A program made the translations under genes and the position numbers. The notes below the pieces were generated by a model that was not told the origin of the DNA, did not search any database, and saw only the letters and a program-made list of their open reading frames with translations. From assembly GCF_000208745.1 (NCBI RefSeq), contig NC_030858.1:30706225-30770224 (forward strand): a stretch of 64,000 nucleotides of DNA. Reading direction: 5' to 3'. Below are positions 23,953 through 35,351 of this stretch, one piece after another. This DNA is from Theobroma cacao (lineage: Eukaryota; Streptophyta; Magnoliopsida; Malvales; Malvaceae). Position 1 is the first letter of the stretch, and each line of letters starts with the position of its first letter.

Positions 23953-25508
23953 TCACTCAGCCCCTAATAAGGCTAGCAGAAAGGCCTTGTAGTCCCCGGA
24001 ACTGTCTCTACCAACCGCATCATCAAGGGATACATTGTTTCTCTTGAGGTACAGCTCCTTAATCTCCTTCAAGTCCTTCTCTGCGCGAGTTATGATCACA
24101 CGGCTGAGAGCATCTTCGTCTGTTCCTGGCATATTGATGGCAGTTCGCAACACCTACATTAAGAAATCCATGAATTCTGAATCATTATTTTTAAGCTATA
24201 AAAAGATCGAAGTGTGCTGATGCCTTTGATGACAAAGGGTTTTTTTTTGGGTGAAAAATGATCTACGGGTCTATCTCACCTTCGCATAATACTTTTTAGG
24301 GTCGCTAATGCAACGGACCGCAGTACGCAATGCAGAGAAATAATCATCACTTGGACCACCCAACAAACCCTTCAAAACATGACAAATATATATTAGTTCA
24401 ATGCGCAAAGTACAAACATTGAAGATTTGGGTTAAGAGCAACAGTTCAAACATGTGGAATTACATCCCTGGTTCTCACGCTTGCAAATCTTCTAGTATTT
24501 TCAGATTAGGCTTTTGTACCTTAGTGATGGAACGGCCATGGATGTCTTTGTAGAGGTTGAATGTTGCATTGAGCTGCGCTTTGCTCCTAGTACTCAAGAT
24601 TCTGATCATTTCCTCATGGTTAAAAGCCTTTTCATGGATTTCTTTATGGAGAACACTAGCTTCAGAATGTGCAACTGTCTCATCGAACTCATCACCATCG
24701 TACCTATAAGCACTTGTTACAGCAACCAGAAGCTGCATGACAACCCACAAATGAAATTCAAAATCATGCCATAAAAGATATACGATGAGGCTTAAGCAAG
24801 CAGCTGTCAACAGAAGAAGCCCCTTTGCTCAAGATAAGGAAACAGTATGTCTTAAAAGCCATACTTTTCGAATATCACCAGAGGTGTAAGAAGCCAGGTC
24901 TTCTTCAAGAGAACGCTTGTAGCGAAATTTGTAAGCACGTTTCACAGCCAGGAGATCTTCAGGGGATCCGGTACATGCTATTTCAACAATTGCTCGATAA
25001 TCAGGAGTAGTTTTCTGCAAGGCCTCGTATGCTAAGAGAGCATCTCGGTCAGCAGGATCCAAAGTCCACAGGCTTATAGCTCTCTGTATTGCATGACAAT
25101 AAAAACAAAACAAAAACATGTTGTTTTGTTAGAAAAAAGATGTCCAAAGGATAATTTTCTGTAGTGAACAAAATTTTCATGTTGTTGATTGTTGATGTAT
25201 ACAAAACCTGGAAGTCCCCAGACAGCTCACACTTAAGCTGCTGGAGGAGATCTTCATGATAAATTTCTTCAAAAGCTAGTCTAATAAGCTTCTTTTGAAA
25301 CAGATTTCGATGTCCTAGTATCGAAATTATGGCTTTCTCATCTGTTCCCCATCCTGAAAAATTATCCCAGTGAGATCAAAACGCGGGCGAAGACATAATT
25401 ATGTCTTCAGAAAACTACATATATAGATTCCAAACCTTGACAAGCCTTCTTGATATTTTCTGCATCTTCAACAGGAGAAAATTGCTTTGGTGAAATAATT
25501 GTAGCCAT
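23953..25508 (-). CDS. Annexin (plant type, RJ4/D8-like)
   Basis: Ca2+-dependent phospholipid-binding protein of cytosol and membranes. Exons: 25508-25436, 25353-25208, 25083-24865, 24732-24520, 24369-24280, 24153-23953, giving 313 residues, close to the plant norm of about 316. Four annexin repeats are present. Repeat I has [13 protein letters not shown] at 25-37, with the conserved Trp and a His at 39. Repeat II has [13 protein letters not shown]. Repeat III has [21 protein letters not shown]. Repeat IV has [19 protein letters not shown], where the usual first Gly of GxGT is Met. In the repeat III-IV linker the family segment DLKADPKDEYL is replaced by [11 protein letters not shown]. As in other plant annexins, only repeats I and IV look able to bind calcium by the classical loop. 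A TATA box lies about 50 bases before the start codon. Intact. Confidence 0.94.
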
Positions 25509-25560
25509 TTTTGTGCTTTTTTCTATCTTACTGATGTATTTTCACTGCTTCATTCATTCA

Positions 25561-25566
25561 TTTATA
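25561..25566 (-). promoter_or_regulatory. TATA box of the annexin gene
   Basis: TATAAA on the minus strand, 53-58 bases upstream of the annexin ATG, implying a leader of about 25-30 bases. Confidence 0.6.
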
Positions 25567-26433
25567 GTGGCCAACCCAATCAATGTTACTGTTACAGAAA
25601 TAAAAGTATTGTGGTCTCGGAGCGCATGGGGTTTCATAATCTTATTTACTCTAGTTCCGTTAACAATATTAAATGCACAGTTTTTTGTCCATTGAATTTT
25701 GAAATGGTTACATTGCCAATACACCTGTAACAGCAATCCTTGGACCAATTGTTAAATTTATCATAGATTCAGGAGGTTTAATTCAATAAATTTGTAGTTT
25801 GATCATAACTGAGCCCTGGAACAAACTAGTTAATCACTGTATCCCATATTGAACTGATCACAGGAAAAACTGGCAGAATGACAAAATGTAGAGAAGTATC
25901 CAGGCTCTAGCTAAGATGTCATATTAAAAGAGATCTTGCTTCAATCATGCAAATATTATTGGATGGTTGTCTCCCAGAGCTGATGTATGAGTTGGTAGAG
26001 AGCTTACTGATTCTTTCCACAGCCCAAATTATTACTCGATTATATATGGAGATACCAGTTAAGCGATCAATCACTTTGAATTTGGGTCATTTTTTGTTTT
26101 GATTTTTCCAGTCATCTTAAACTCCAATCACTTTATCTTTTGGAGTCATTTCAAGTTAATTTAAGTAAATCGAACAGATTGAGACATTGAGTGAGTCTTT
26201 TATCCTTGGGCCAGGTAGGTTCGAGCTATTGATCTCCAATACAATTGGATTGGTTCAGGTTTCAATTGAAAAATCTGCTGGTTCTCTACATCCAAACTAT
26301 GACAACTTAGCACAAACAGAAATTGTACAATTTGAAGGGTCTCACTTTTTTCCTAGACGCAAATAAAAGCAAATATTGGCTCTATATAAAATTAGAAAAT
26401 AACTTGCACAGCTACACCAGGAGGAAGTTCTGT
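25567..26433. other. Annexin promoter and DPH5 3' flank
   Basis: Intergenic, AT-rich. The right end is probably the DPH5 3' untranslated region. No coding signal or repeat ends are recognised. Confidence 0.5.
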
Positions 26434-29400
26434 TCATGAAATTCCATTGCCTTTGTGCTCTGAATTCTCACTTCTAATCTTGTAGAACTCCAACATTTCA
26501 TCTTCCACTGGATGAGTCTGGCCTACCATGACAAGGCAATGGAGAGGTTTGCCAAAATCAACCATAAGGAGTTGTCTCATTGTGCCTGCAACTATCATCT
26601 GATCCTCACTTCCCAGCCGAGCAATCCCAACACAAGCAGTGTCTTCATCATATGCTACAAGTCAATTCATAAACAGAAAATGCTTAGAAGAACCGTTCCT
26701 TCATACATCTTTTTCGCATTTCCATCAATGTTGGTAAGGAAAAACAGAAAAGTAGCATCTTTTCAAGCATACTGCAGCATATCTGAGAAATACTAGCTCC
26801 AAAACATAAAAATCCTGGGACATATTACATCAGTCATATCCAAAACTGATATGCAAAATTGATTAGATCCCGCCAAATAGGCCACTCATAAAGAGCAAGA
26901 TTAAAGAAGGGTATAAAATGTGGGATGGTGGGTGAGGGAGAGGGACAGAGATACCTTCCTACTACAGAAAAGCTTGTTTAGATGGCATGATATCTGTATA
27001 CCAAACAGTAATCTATATTATGCAATATAAATAGCCTCCATAACAGTCACTCTCCTTGAGCAATTTCTACAACAATGAGATAACCAATGACCATATTCCC
27101 CTAGTTATCAAAAAATTTAAATGATTTTGCAGGTGCAAACCATGTTGTGATGTTAGAAAGGAGTTACTAGAAATAGGCATGATAATGTTTTACTAGAAAC
27201 TCTTTTTTTTATTATAGGCGATTAATTGCAATTGTAGATAAGGAGCAAGAGTGGAAATGCTCATGAGCCACGGCTTTCAGATCCAACTTGAACATAATAG
27301 GATTTTGGACAAAGGCATTACATGATGTTCCCTCTTGCTAGGCCCACATCCTAGGTTTTTTAGTTCAAATCTGACAAACGAACCACGTTGAATAATGGAT
27401 AGGCATTGTGTCATCAATATACAGAGCAAATACAAGGAGATCCTTTGAAAGCATCCCCAATGGGAACTCCCCAATGCAAAGAACTTGATATTTTCAACTT
27501 GACCAATCTTAACTTCAAATATTACGGAGGAGGGAGGGCTTTACCAGATGACAAAATGGCTACCTTCTATTGTGTAGCCCAAGGGTCAAAATTCCGTAGG
27601 CTTCCACATGTATTAGATAACTAAAAAAAGAATATCTATGACAGTAGTACAAAGCCCACATTTCTATATTCCCCTTAATTAATCTCCTCCAGCACAGGTA
27701 CACGAAAGCATCGTTTGGTAATAGATATTATTGACATGTTTTATTGTAATTGACAATACATATAAAAGAGGGTTACATACATTAACTCCAACGTTCTTGT
27801 TGTAGGAAAACTAGTGTATTTCATAAAGTTCAAGCATCCCATATTGCTAAGGTACATAAAGCTGTTAGTGCTTTAAATAAACAAGCACACTTTAGGCTTG
27901 TTGCAAAGAAGAAAAAGAAATGGGCTCGTGCCCACACGAGATCGAGCTAGACCTTGAGAAAATTTAGATTTCCCCCACGCACACAAGTGTACATGTGGGC
28001 TAGACCCAAGTGATTTTTTTGTACCTGCTGACTCTCCAACATCTATCTAATCCCATGCTTATGCTTATGACTCTCCTGATTTTGCTACAACGTATACCTC
28101 ACTAAGTATACATGCTGACCAAGTACTCTACCATGCTGATGACTTTCCTAATTTTACTACAACATATACTTGACTAAGTATACATGCAGACAAAGTTTCT
28201 CTCAACTCTCTGATTTGATGCAACATTCACCTTCTTTGATGCAACGTTCACTTCATTTAAGATTCACCCTGCCTATAAATACAGCCTCCCTACCTCACTC
28301 ACAACACACCAAAGCCTCTCATCTTCTCTTAAGTCTTCTCTGCTTATTTTCTGCTTCCTTTCCTTCCTAGTTGGGTTCTTTTTTTCTACTGTTCCTGCCA
28401 TCCCTTACTAGTTTGTACAAACTATAAGGAAGGATCTGTTGAATCCTGGAGGATAACCGCTACAGTTCTTCTGCATAGAGTTTTATACTCCGAAGGGGCG
28501 AAAATTATCCTTAAAGACAGTGATACCAAGCCTTAGACTTCCTAGTGTTCTTACTCGCTTTATTTTATTTTCATTTGTTTCCCAATTTTTCTAACACTTG
28601 TAGACTCAAAAAGTGGAAAAGTACAAGGAAGAAATTTATAAAAGCTTTAAGATAGTAAAAGTTGTTGAACCTCACCAGATTCACCATGCTTTTGCTCGAC
28701 CTCCAGGAGCTGCTCGATGGCAGTGTTTATTGTCATGAACCTAGGTGGTTCATACTGCTTTCTTCCCCTGAAAATATTCGACACAAAACCAAGAAAAATA
28801 ATCAGTCAAAGCAATGGCAGAACCGTCATACTGTACAGAGCAAAAACAGTACAAACTACAACTTCTGATACAGACCTGCACAAAGATTCCAATGTTGGTT
28901 CCTTTACACGAATATCTGTATGAGCCAAAGAATAAATCAATTTAAGATTCCTGAATCTGGCAGAATATACAACAATGACCCATAAATTCACACCACAGAT
29001 GTACTAAGTTTAAAAGGCCTATTATTTGAGTCTCTAGGGAATAACTGAAAAAAAAATACTAGGATCCATAAAGAAATGAAAATAAGATGTGCATCCTCTT
29101 GCTATGCTCTGAAAAATATTTAGGCTTTTCATCAGCTAGTTCTTGTTAGCTGCTATTCTCACCATAACCACTCCAAATACTCTTATATAAGAAAAATAAG
29201 ATCATTTCCTCACTGCCTAATCATCAAAGGTTATGAAGGTCTTTGCAGATTTAATTAAACAGAAGCACACTCAGCTCCATAAGTAGAGCATGCACAAGTA
29301 AAACATACTAAAAAAAAGGAGAAAATCCTTAAAAGGTGATTTATGTACAAAAGAACCTCACCTAACAGGCAGAGTGTGTGCAATCCAAGATTGCGATTTC

Positions 29401-30661
29401 TTTGAATTTTCTCATAAAAGCTATCAGGCCTCCATGTTTCGGTAAAAAAAGGTATTGAAACTGTCTCCCCATAACGGTAGAGTTGCAATCCACAAATTCC
29501 AATTGCATTCATCACAGATGCATTGTGCACTACCTTGACATCAACCCCCAATGTCTTTGCTCGAACAACAAGATCAGTGTGTGTCGTTGCACTGCAATTT
29601 TCCCAATCAAAAGACTAATGAGAAAGAGAAAACACTCATAAAAGGATTTTCAGATGAACAAAGACTATCAACGTAGTTGATGCTCAACAAACATAGAATC
29701 TCCAAGGTAAGAAAAGGACCACGATTATATTCCCACACACCAGCCTCAATCCTAATTCTTCAATTAAATATAGCTTCATCCAGATTCCAAACCTTAACTG
29801 AGTTATTTAGCTGTGGTGTTTCAAATCTTAAGACTTCATCCAAATAGAATAACTAGAGATGGAGAGAGGAAAGGGGAAATAGAAGAATGACATTTACTAA
29901 ATCAGTTAAGAAAGATTCGCCAACAGATTTGAATAGCTCATTAAACTCAATTACAATAGGAACTGATACAGAAGAAGGTCCCATGTAGAATAAAAATTCC
30001 AATGGAAGTAGTCAGGCACTCCTACTTCCATTTAGATACTAGGCTGCATGCAAGAGAAATTTAAGCCCATATTGCAGGCTTCCTAGAAAGAAAACCTAAC
30101 AAAACAACTCCATGATTTAAACAGTATTGATATCATAAGTATTTGATGAAAACCAATCATTTTACAAATAAAAAGCAATCATGTGTATATATAAATAGAA
30201 TATAAAAAGAAATTAGTGAAAAAGAAAACTAAAATTAATGAGAGCACATAAAATACTTTACCAAAGAAAAAATAAAGAAAGATAATTTGGTAATACCCAA
30301 AAGGATCACCAACAACAAGGAAAGCCACATCAGACCCACGAGCTTCTGACAGAATATTGTCTACTTTTTCTTCAACCATTTCTCTATCTGCAATGATAAT
30401 TGGTTTCCCATACAATTTCTCCTGACATTTTTAAATATACTAGCACAAATGAGAATTCCAAGAATTGAAAGATAGCAAAGTTATCAGGAATAGAAAGAAT
30501 ATTTGTAGTACCAGAGTGGAAAGGCCATCTGTAGAAAGACCAAAGCATAGAAGAGATGTATAGGCCTCCATGTACAACGTCTCACATTTTTTCACTGCCT
30601 CTAATCCTCTTAAAGTAATGTCTCTCTCATCCCCCAATCCAAGACCTATAATGTATAACAT
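26434..30661 (-). CDS. DPH5: DPH5, diphthine methyl ester synthase
   Basis: S-adenosylmethionine-dependent methyltransferase that methylates the modified histidine of elongation factor 2 during diphthamide synthesis in the cytosol. Exons: 30661-30512, 30421-30297, 29591-29362, 28915-28876, 28767-28676, 26654-26434, 285 residues, the family length. The tetrapyrrole-methylase fold is shown by [17 protein letters not shown] at the N-terminus, [15 protein letters not shown] (about 79-93), [50 protein letters not shown] and the C-terminal [17 protein letters not shown] and [15 protein letters not shown]. An acceptor just upstream (TTAGCAG) and a donor at 31404 suggest a leader intron. Intron 5 is 2,021 bases long and carries a probable LTR. 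Coding exons appear intact. Confidence 0.95.
27863..28596 (+). mobile_element. Probable LTR (solo or worn) in DPH5 intron 5
   Basis: A 734-base block starting TGTTAG and ending CTAACA, a perfect 6-base inverted terminal pair typical of LTRs. Inside it are a promoter-like TATAAAT at 28274, a C/T-rich leader and a downstream T-rich tail. The flanking bases (AAAGC and CTTGT) do not form a 5-base duplication, so the ends may be misjudged or one flank changed. It is oriented opposite to the host gene. Confidence 0.45.
28069..28191 (+). repeat. Two-copy direct repeat inside the probable LTR
   Basis: A 51-base unit at 28069-28119 recurs at 28141-28191 (offset 72). Both copies contain CTACAACRTATAC and ACTAAGTATACATGC, and they differ by a handful of changes. 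This looks like an enhancer-type internal duplication common in LTR U3 regions. Confidence 0.8.
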
Positions 30662-32039
30662 CTCTATCTGCTAACCTGGCTTAATGGTCAAAAGAAAGTA
30701 CAAGAATCAAACTACTGGCACTGGTATTTAGTACATTAAAATATTTTGAGGATACGCCATAGATGAATTTATTACAAGTGATACACTGATCTATCAACTA
30801 GATTCCTACACATACAAATTTCATACTGAAACCTACTTTACCATAAAATTGGAAAAGATAAAACAACTTGAAGTTTTAAATTGTCAATCCAATTAGTCTA
30901 AGAATCAAAATAGAAACGAAACTGCTCCCACAACATTTTGACACAAAACTCAACTCCAATAGTTTTAATACCTCTAAAGTCTAAAAATAGTGTTTCCTTA
31001 TAGCTAAAATCACCACCACCACCACCACCAATTTGCCTCAATAAACCCACCAAAAAACCATGGTTTCCTACCGCAGAAACATCAACCATCTCCTAAACAA
31101 CCCCAAATTAAGTAATCGAACAAAAACTTCCAAACAAGAAAACACATAAACAACTTCACCCATCAGTGACAACAGCAAGTATGTCCTTAATATGAGCTTT
31201 TAAGTTGTTCTTTCAAGGGAAAAAAATGGGTCTTTAGTTTTTGGTTCTAGAAGCTCAAATGTTTCGTCTTAAAGAGAGGTTCATAGGAAACAAAAAACCA
31301 AAAAAAAAGGTAGTGTATTTAAGAGAAAAACAATATGCGATACCTCCCTAAGCCTCAATTTTCATAAATAAAAACTTATTTTAAATAAGAGAGGAATATC
31401 TTACCTGAACTGTGACTGGAAACAAAGAAAGAAAGAGTGAAGGGGGGGAGGCGAGCTCGGCTGCTGGCGGCGAAAGAAAGTGTTTTTTTTTTTTGGGTTA
31501 AATTACACTTGTTCCCCTGTACATTTCCATGTTGTTCATTTAACACCATAAATGTTTTTTTTATTTTTATTATTATTATCTCAAAATTTAAAACTTGGGA
31601 GTTAGGGGAAAAAATGTTACAATTACTTTTTTGCTTTAACTTTAAGATCATTATTAAAATCAATTTTGCAATGTTTCAACGACTGGATTGGAGGTGAAAC
31701 CGGTTGAGTATCCAATTCCCAATCCAACCGGTCCACTATGATAGGAATATTTAATTATCGAGAAATTTTAGAAAATATAGAAAAATAAAAAAAATATATA
31801 GGAAAGATCAAGAGAAGTTCAGAACAATGTAAAAAGATATAACCAAATAATACAAAAAAAAAAACCAATAATTTTAAAAGGCAAATCAAATTTACCCCAA
31901 ACCTCCAACAATACTACAATACACTCTACCATAAAAATACAATTGACGTACAAAATAGATAGACAAGAATGTTTGATATTATTTATAATATTACAATAAA
32001 TGTAAAGATATTCTAAGATTTAATAAAGAGAAAATATTA
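30662..32039. other. DPH5 leader intron, promoter and flank
   Basis: Minus-strand GTTCAG|GTAAG at 31405/31404 with acceptor TTAGCAG at about 30669 suggests a leader intron of about 735 bases. The leader exon would lie between about 31405 and 31480. Beyond that it is AT-rich, merging into the probable 3' LTR region of the copia remnant (about 31740-32040). No separate gene is seen. Confidence 0.45.
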
Positions 32040-33370
32040 CTTAAATACTCCCGTTGAAGTTGGAGCATAAAGATCCTAAATGCCAAACTCGATCGATGAA
32101 AAATGAACATATTTATTGTTATCAAGAGAATTGGTGAATAAGCAAGAAGCTCCTTTGTGGTGGAAAGGGGATTAACGAAGATGAAGAACAATAGCTTGAA
32201 GTTTCTCATGAACAACATGGCAATCAATTACAAGGTCTTTTATTGGTAGACTGTATTAGTTGCAATGCGCTAAGCTATCTAATTATCATAAAACAAAGGA
32301 ATTGATTGGACCAAAAAAGTACTAAAATATTTCATCAAAGATTTCAACCAAACAATTTCACAAGTAGTTATTGTCATTGGCATGGCATGGTATGGTAATC
32401 AACTTCTTCAAACAGTAGTTTGTTTCTTGTTTTGCCAATAAATGGACTTAGCATCAAGACAGATAGATGCAATAGCCAGTTATGAACGATGGGTCATTGG
32501 ACATGTGGCCCAATGAACTGCATCCCAATGTGGTTTACAAGGAAGATGTATGAATTGGCTCAAAATGTGCACTGAACAAGCAAAATCAGGCCGAATAATA
32601 ATGGGAGAAATCAACCGTTGAGGTGTTGAACAAAGAAGGATCCTTTAGTTGATCCCCAAAAGAATCGGTAAACATTAAGTTTTGTTTCATAGGAAATTCA
32701 ATAACTTTAAAGCCTTGAAATTAAACCATAATCTTCAAGAATAATATTAAGTGTGTATTTCCTTTGTGTTAAATATAAATCCTTTGAAGAACAGGCAACT
32801 TCTATGCCAAAAAATTAGTCACCAGGATCCTTAATATGATAACGAGCATGCAAATAGATTTTAAGATTATCTATAATAGAAGTGTCGTTATTGACAATAA
32901 CCATGTCATCAACATAAAGGAGCACAAATACGGAAGATGGACCTTGATGCTTATGGAATAATTCAGCATGGGATGAAACAAAACCAATGTAGAGAAGTTC
33001 AACAGAGAACTTGGCAAACCATTGGTTAGTTCCACATAAGGAATTGTGAAGATTACAAACAAGATTCTCTCCATCATGTCGATACCGATAAGGTAAGGAT
33101 GAACTCAAAAACTGTTTTAAGTGGTGTCATAATTAAAATAATAGTAGTAATAATAATAAGTTGATTTATTAACATAATTAATTATATAAAACTCTAGCAT
33201 AAGTAATATAATTAGTAACGAGTTTTGACACTTCAATGGTGTCATCTGACACCACTTGTATCAACTTGGCTCCACCCCTGCCATGAGCTAATTGCATATA
33301 AGCTTCTTAATGCCATGAAGAAAGGCATTTTGAATGTTTCATTGACGAAGAGGCCAATGGCGTGCAGCAA
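32040..33370 (-). mobile_element. Ty1-copia retrotransposon remnant (RT and RNase H)
   Basis: Minus-strand decayed pol. From the 5' side: WPLRQxNIQNAFLHGIKK (about 33365-33300), a non-homologous insert (about 33119-33280), then NLVCNLHNSLCG, NQWFAKFSVELLYIGF and the copia YVDD box in FVLLYVDDMVIVNND. Further on, after stops and deletions, come ILSQFIHLPCKPHWDAVHW, VIDCHVVHEKLQA and a C-terminal DLYAPTSTGVF, which match the RNase H end of copia pol. A 3' LTR probably follows below 32040, but its ends were not fixed. Confidence 0.82.
33119..33257. repeat. Short insert with inverted ends in the copia RT
   Basis: AAGTGGTGTCA at 33119-33129 and its exact inverse TGACACCACTT at 33247-33257 bound an AT-rich, ATT/AAT-rich 139-base segment. 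It interrupts the otherwise recognisable copia RT. It could be a small non-autonomous DNA transposon; no flanking duplication was found. Confidence 0.35.
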
Positions 33371-33620
33371 AAATAGTGACTAGCACATTTCAATAAGGAC
33401 AAAATTATCATTGTAGACACCTCATTTTGTACAGAATCTTCTTTTGAAAGTTCGAATTTAGTTTCTTTTAAATTGACGAAAAGACTAATGGTGTGTAAAA
33501 ACAATAATGACTAACACTTCAATAGCGATAAGTTTTGTGATAAAAAGTAAAAATATCTTTATAGACACTCCATTTTGTCTAGAATCTTTATTTTAAGGGT
33601 TCGAATTTTGTTTTCTTTGA
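33341..33620. repeat. Tandem duplication next to the copia remnant
   Basis: Two diverged units of about 131-150 bases: ATTGACGAAGAGGCCAATGG at 33341 and ATTGACGAAAAGACTAATGG at 33472. Each is followed by AATAxTGACTA, then ATAGACACYYCATTTTGT and a TTCGAATTT stretch. Confidence 0.75.
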
Positions 33621-35081
33621 ACTTTTTCCTATGTATCTAAAATCAATTTCTATATAAATCAGTTTGCATATGAGTTCATTAGCTACGAGTATAGCAAGTA
33701 CTTTTAGAGTTTGTTGTTTTAGTTAATTGAAGGAAATGGTATGACGACTTGAATTATTGTTAATCGTCAATATTTTTAGATTTGTTTCATTGATATTTTT
33801 GCTATTTACTTTTTTTAAAAAAAAACTTGATAATATTCGTGCTTACATGTTTTAATCGTGTCGTATAAACATAGAATTAAACAATTATATGGATAAAGAC
33901 GAACACGACATAATTAATTAAATATGTCAAACATATAAATACATTTATGTTTATTGAATGTGTTACACAACACGATTAACATATTTACTAAACAATTAAG
34001 TTAGATTAAATTTTATACAACATGACATGACATAACAACTTGTTTAAACATGATTAATTTATTTAAATTTATATTAAACGGATTCTACAAGTCAAATTAT
34101 ATAGATCAACAAGGTAACCCGACTAATTAAACGAGTTACACAATTTTTTTTTTTGAAAAGCAACTAGTTACACAGATTTAACATGTTTAAGATACATAAT
34201 TCTCGTATTTTAAGTATGCCATCATGCGTAATACACGGAACCCCGACAATCCTAAATCCAAACCTTCCATATCATTTTAGTAGTATCATATTAGCAAGTC
34301 GTATTCAAAAATTTCAAATCTACTCTTTACAATTCACCTCAGATAAAACTTTACCATAGCAATTAATACGAACCATCAAAGGTAATGCTTCCTAATACTA
34401 GTTTCTTAATTGTATAAATGTATGGAAACCGTATGTATTTTCAAGTATTAGCTTCTTAGCTGTCGGAATAAAATATAATCGTATATAGTTCTAAAACTAT
34501 TTCACCACTACTCTTTAGTAATAATTAGCTTCTTAATTAGACTTATAAATAACAAAGTGATAAATCCAAAGGACAAAAATTACAAGATAAGCTTATTAGA
34601 TAGAGACCACTGGAAAAATTAGAGCAAGATTCAATAGTTTGATGTCCAATTTTCTTTTTTTTTTTTCTAATTAATTAAGGGTATAATGGTAGATATTGGG
34701 AACACTTGCTCTCAGAAAGAAAAGGGAAAACATCCACACCTACCATAACAAACATTGCCTCTCATAGTCATTACACCAACAACTCCATCAATGACAACAA
34801 ACATTAATTATTCTTTTATAATCATGCTTTTAATTATATCTTCTCAATTATTCCTATGTAGAATATAATATTCTCAGTGGTTAAAAAAAAAATTCACTAA
34901 AAACTCTTTTATATGCAACTGTGAAATTGCTTGGCTTCATATTACATCCATTAATTCCTATGAACAAAACAACTAAAGCTCATATATCCATCCAATATGA
35001 TTCGAAGAAGGGACAAAAAAAACTATATCGCTTTAAGGAGAGAAGTGGAATAAATAAATAAAGATTTATGGTTTCTCTAAA
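33621..35081. repeat. AT-rich spacer with dispersed-repeat character
   Basis: About 33840-34250 shows recurring words such as AACACGA, ACATGTTT, TAATTAAAC and CGTGTCGT, typical of old non-autonomous transposons in eudicots. A poly-T run with flanking AGTTACACA repeats (34134-34142 and 34166-34174) suggests a tiny retro-insertion. No gene is seen. Confidence 0.4.
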
Positions 35082-35351
35082 TCATCTATTATGTAAAGGA
35101 TTTGGACCTGTATGAACTTTTCTCTTTTCATCACCAAAAACTTCATCACCATCTTTAGCTCTATGAGCATCTCCTTGAAAGCCACCATGCGAAGATTCAA
35201 GAGGCCTAAAGTGACGAGAAGAAGCTGAAACTGGCTTGAAGCTTGCATGTCGAGCAGATCCATGATCAGTTGAAGATTCTAACTGAAACAGCAACAACAA
35301 CAACAAAAGTAGTAGGAGATAAAAGCAAGTAAACTTTTTGCTTAAACCCAT
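35082..35351 (-). CDS. CLE: CLE signalling peptide precursor (CLE16/17-like)
   Basis: Intronless 89-residue secreted precursor. Residues 1-5 are MGLSK; a run of ten leucines follows (signal peptide core, about 8-23), then a variable hydrophilic segment. The 12-residue CLE motif RKVHTGPNPLHN is at 77-88, preceded by a basic junction (DEKRK) and followed by one Arg and the stop. CLE peptides are cut from such precursors, act in the apoplast as ligands of CLAVATA1/BAM-type receptor kinases and control stem-cell and vascular programmes. Gly82, Pro83, Pro85, His87 and Asn88 of the motif are all conserved, and His80 is shared with CLE16/17. The specific receptor and role cannot be read from sequence. 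The ATG at 35351 is the only one giving a signal peptide. Such short genes are often missed in annotation. Confidence 0.9.
   Translation of the reverse strand: MGLSKKFTCFYLLLLLLLLLLFQLESSTDHGSARHASFKPVSASSRHFRPLESSHGGFQGDAHRAKDGDEVFGDEKRKVHTGPNPLHNR

Noticed and set aside
26512..26796. Plus-strand frame of 94 codons
   Set aside because: Lies antisense to the last exon of DPH5.
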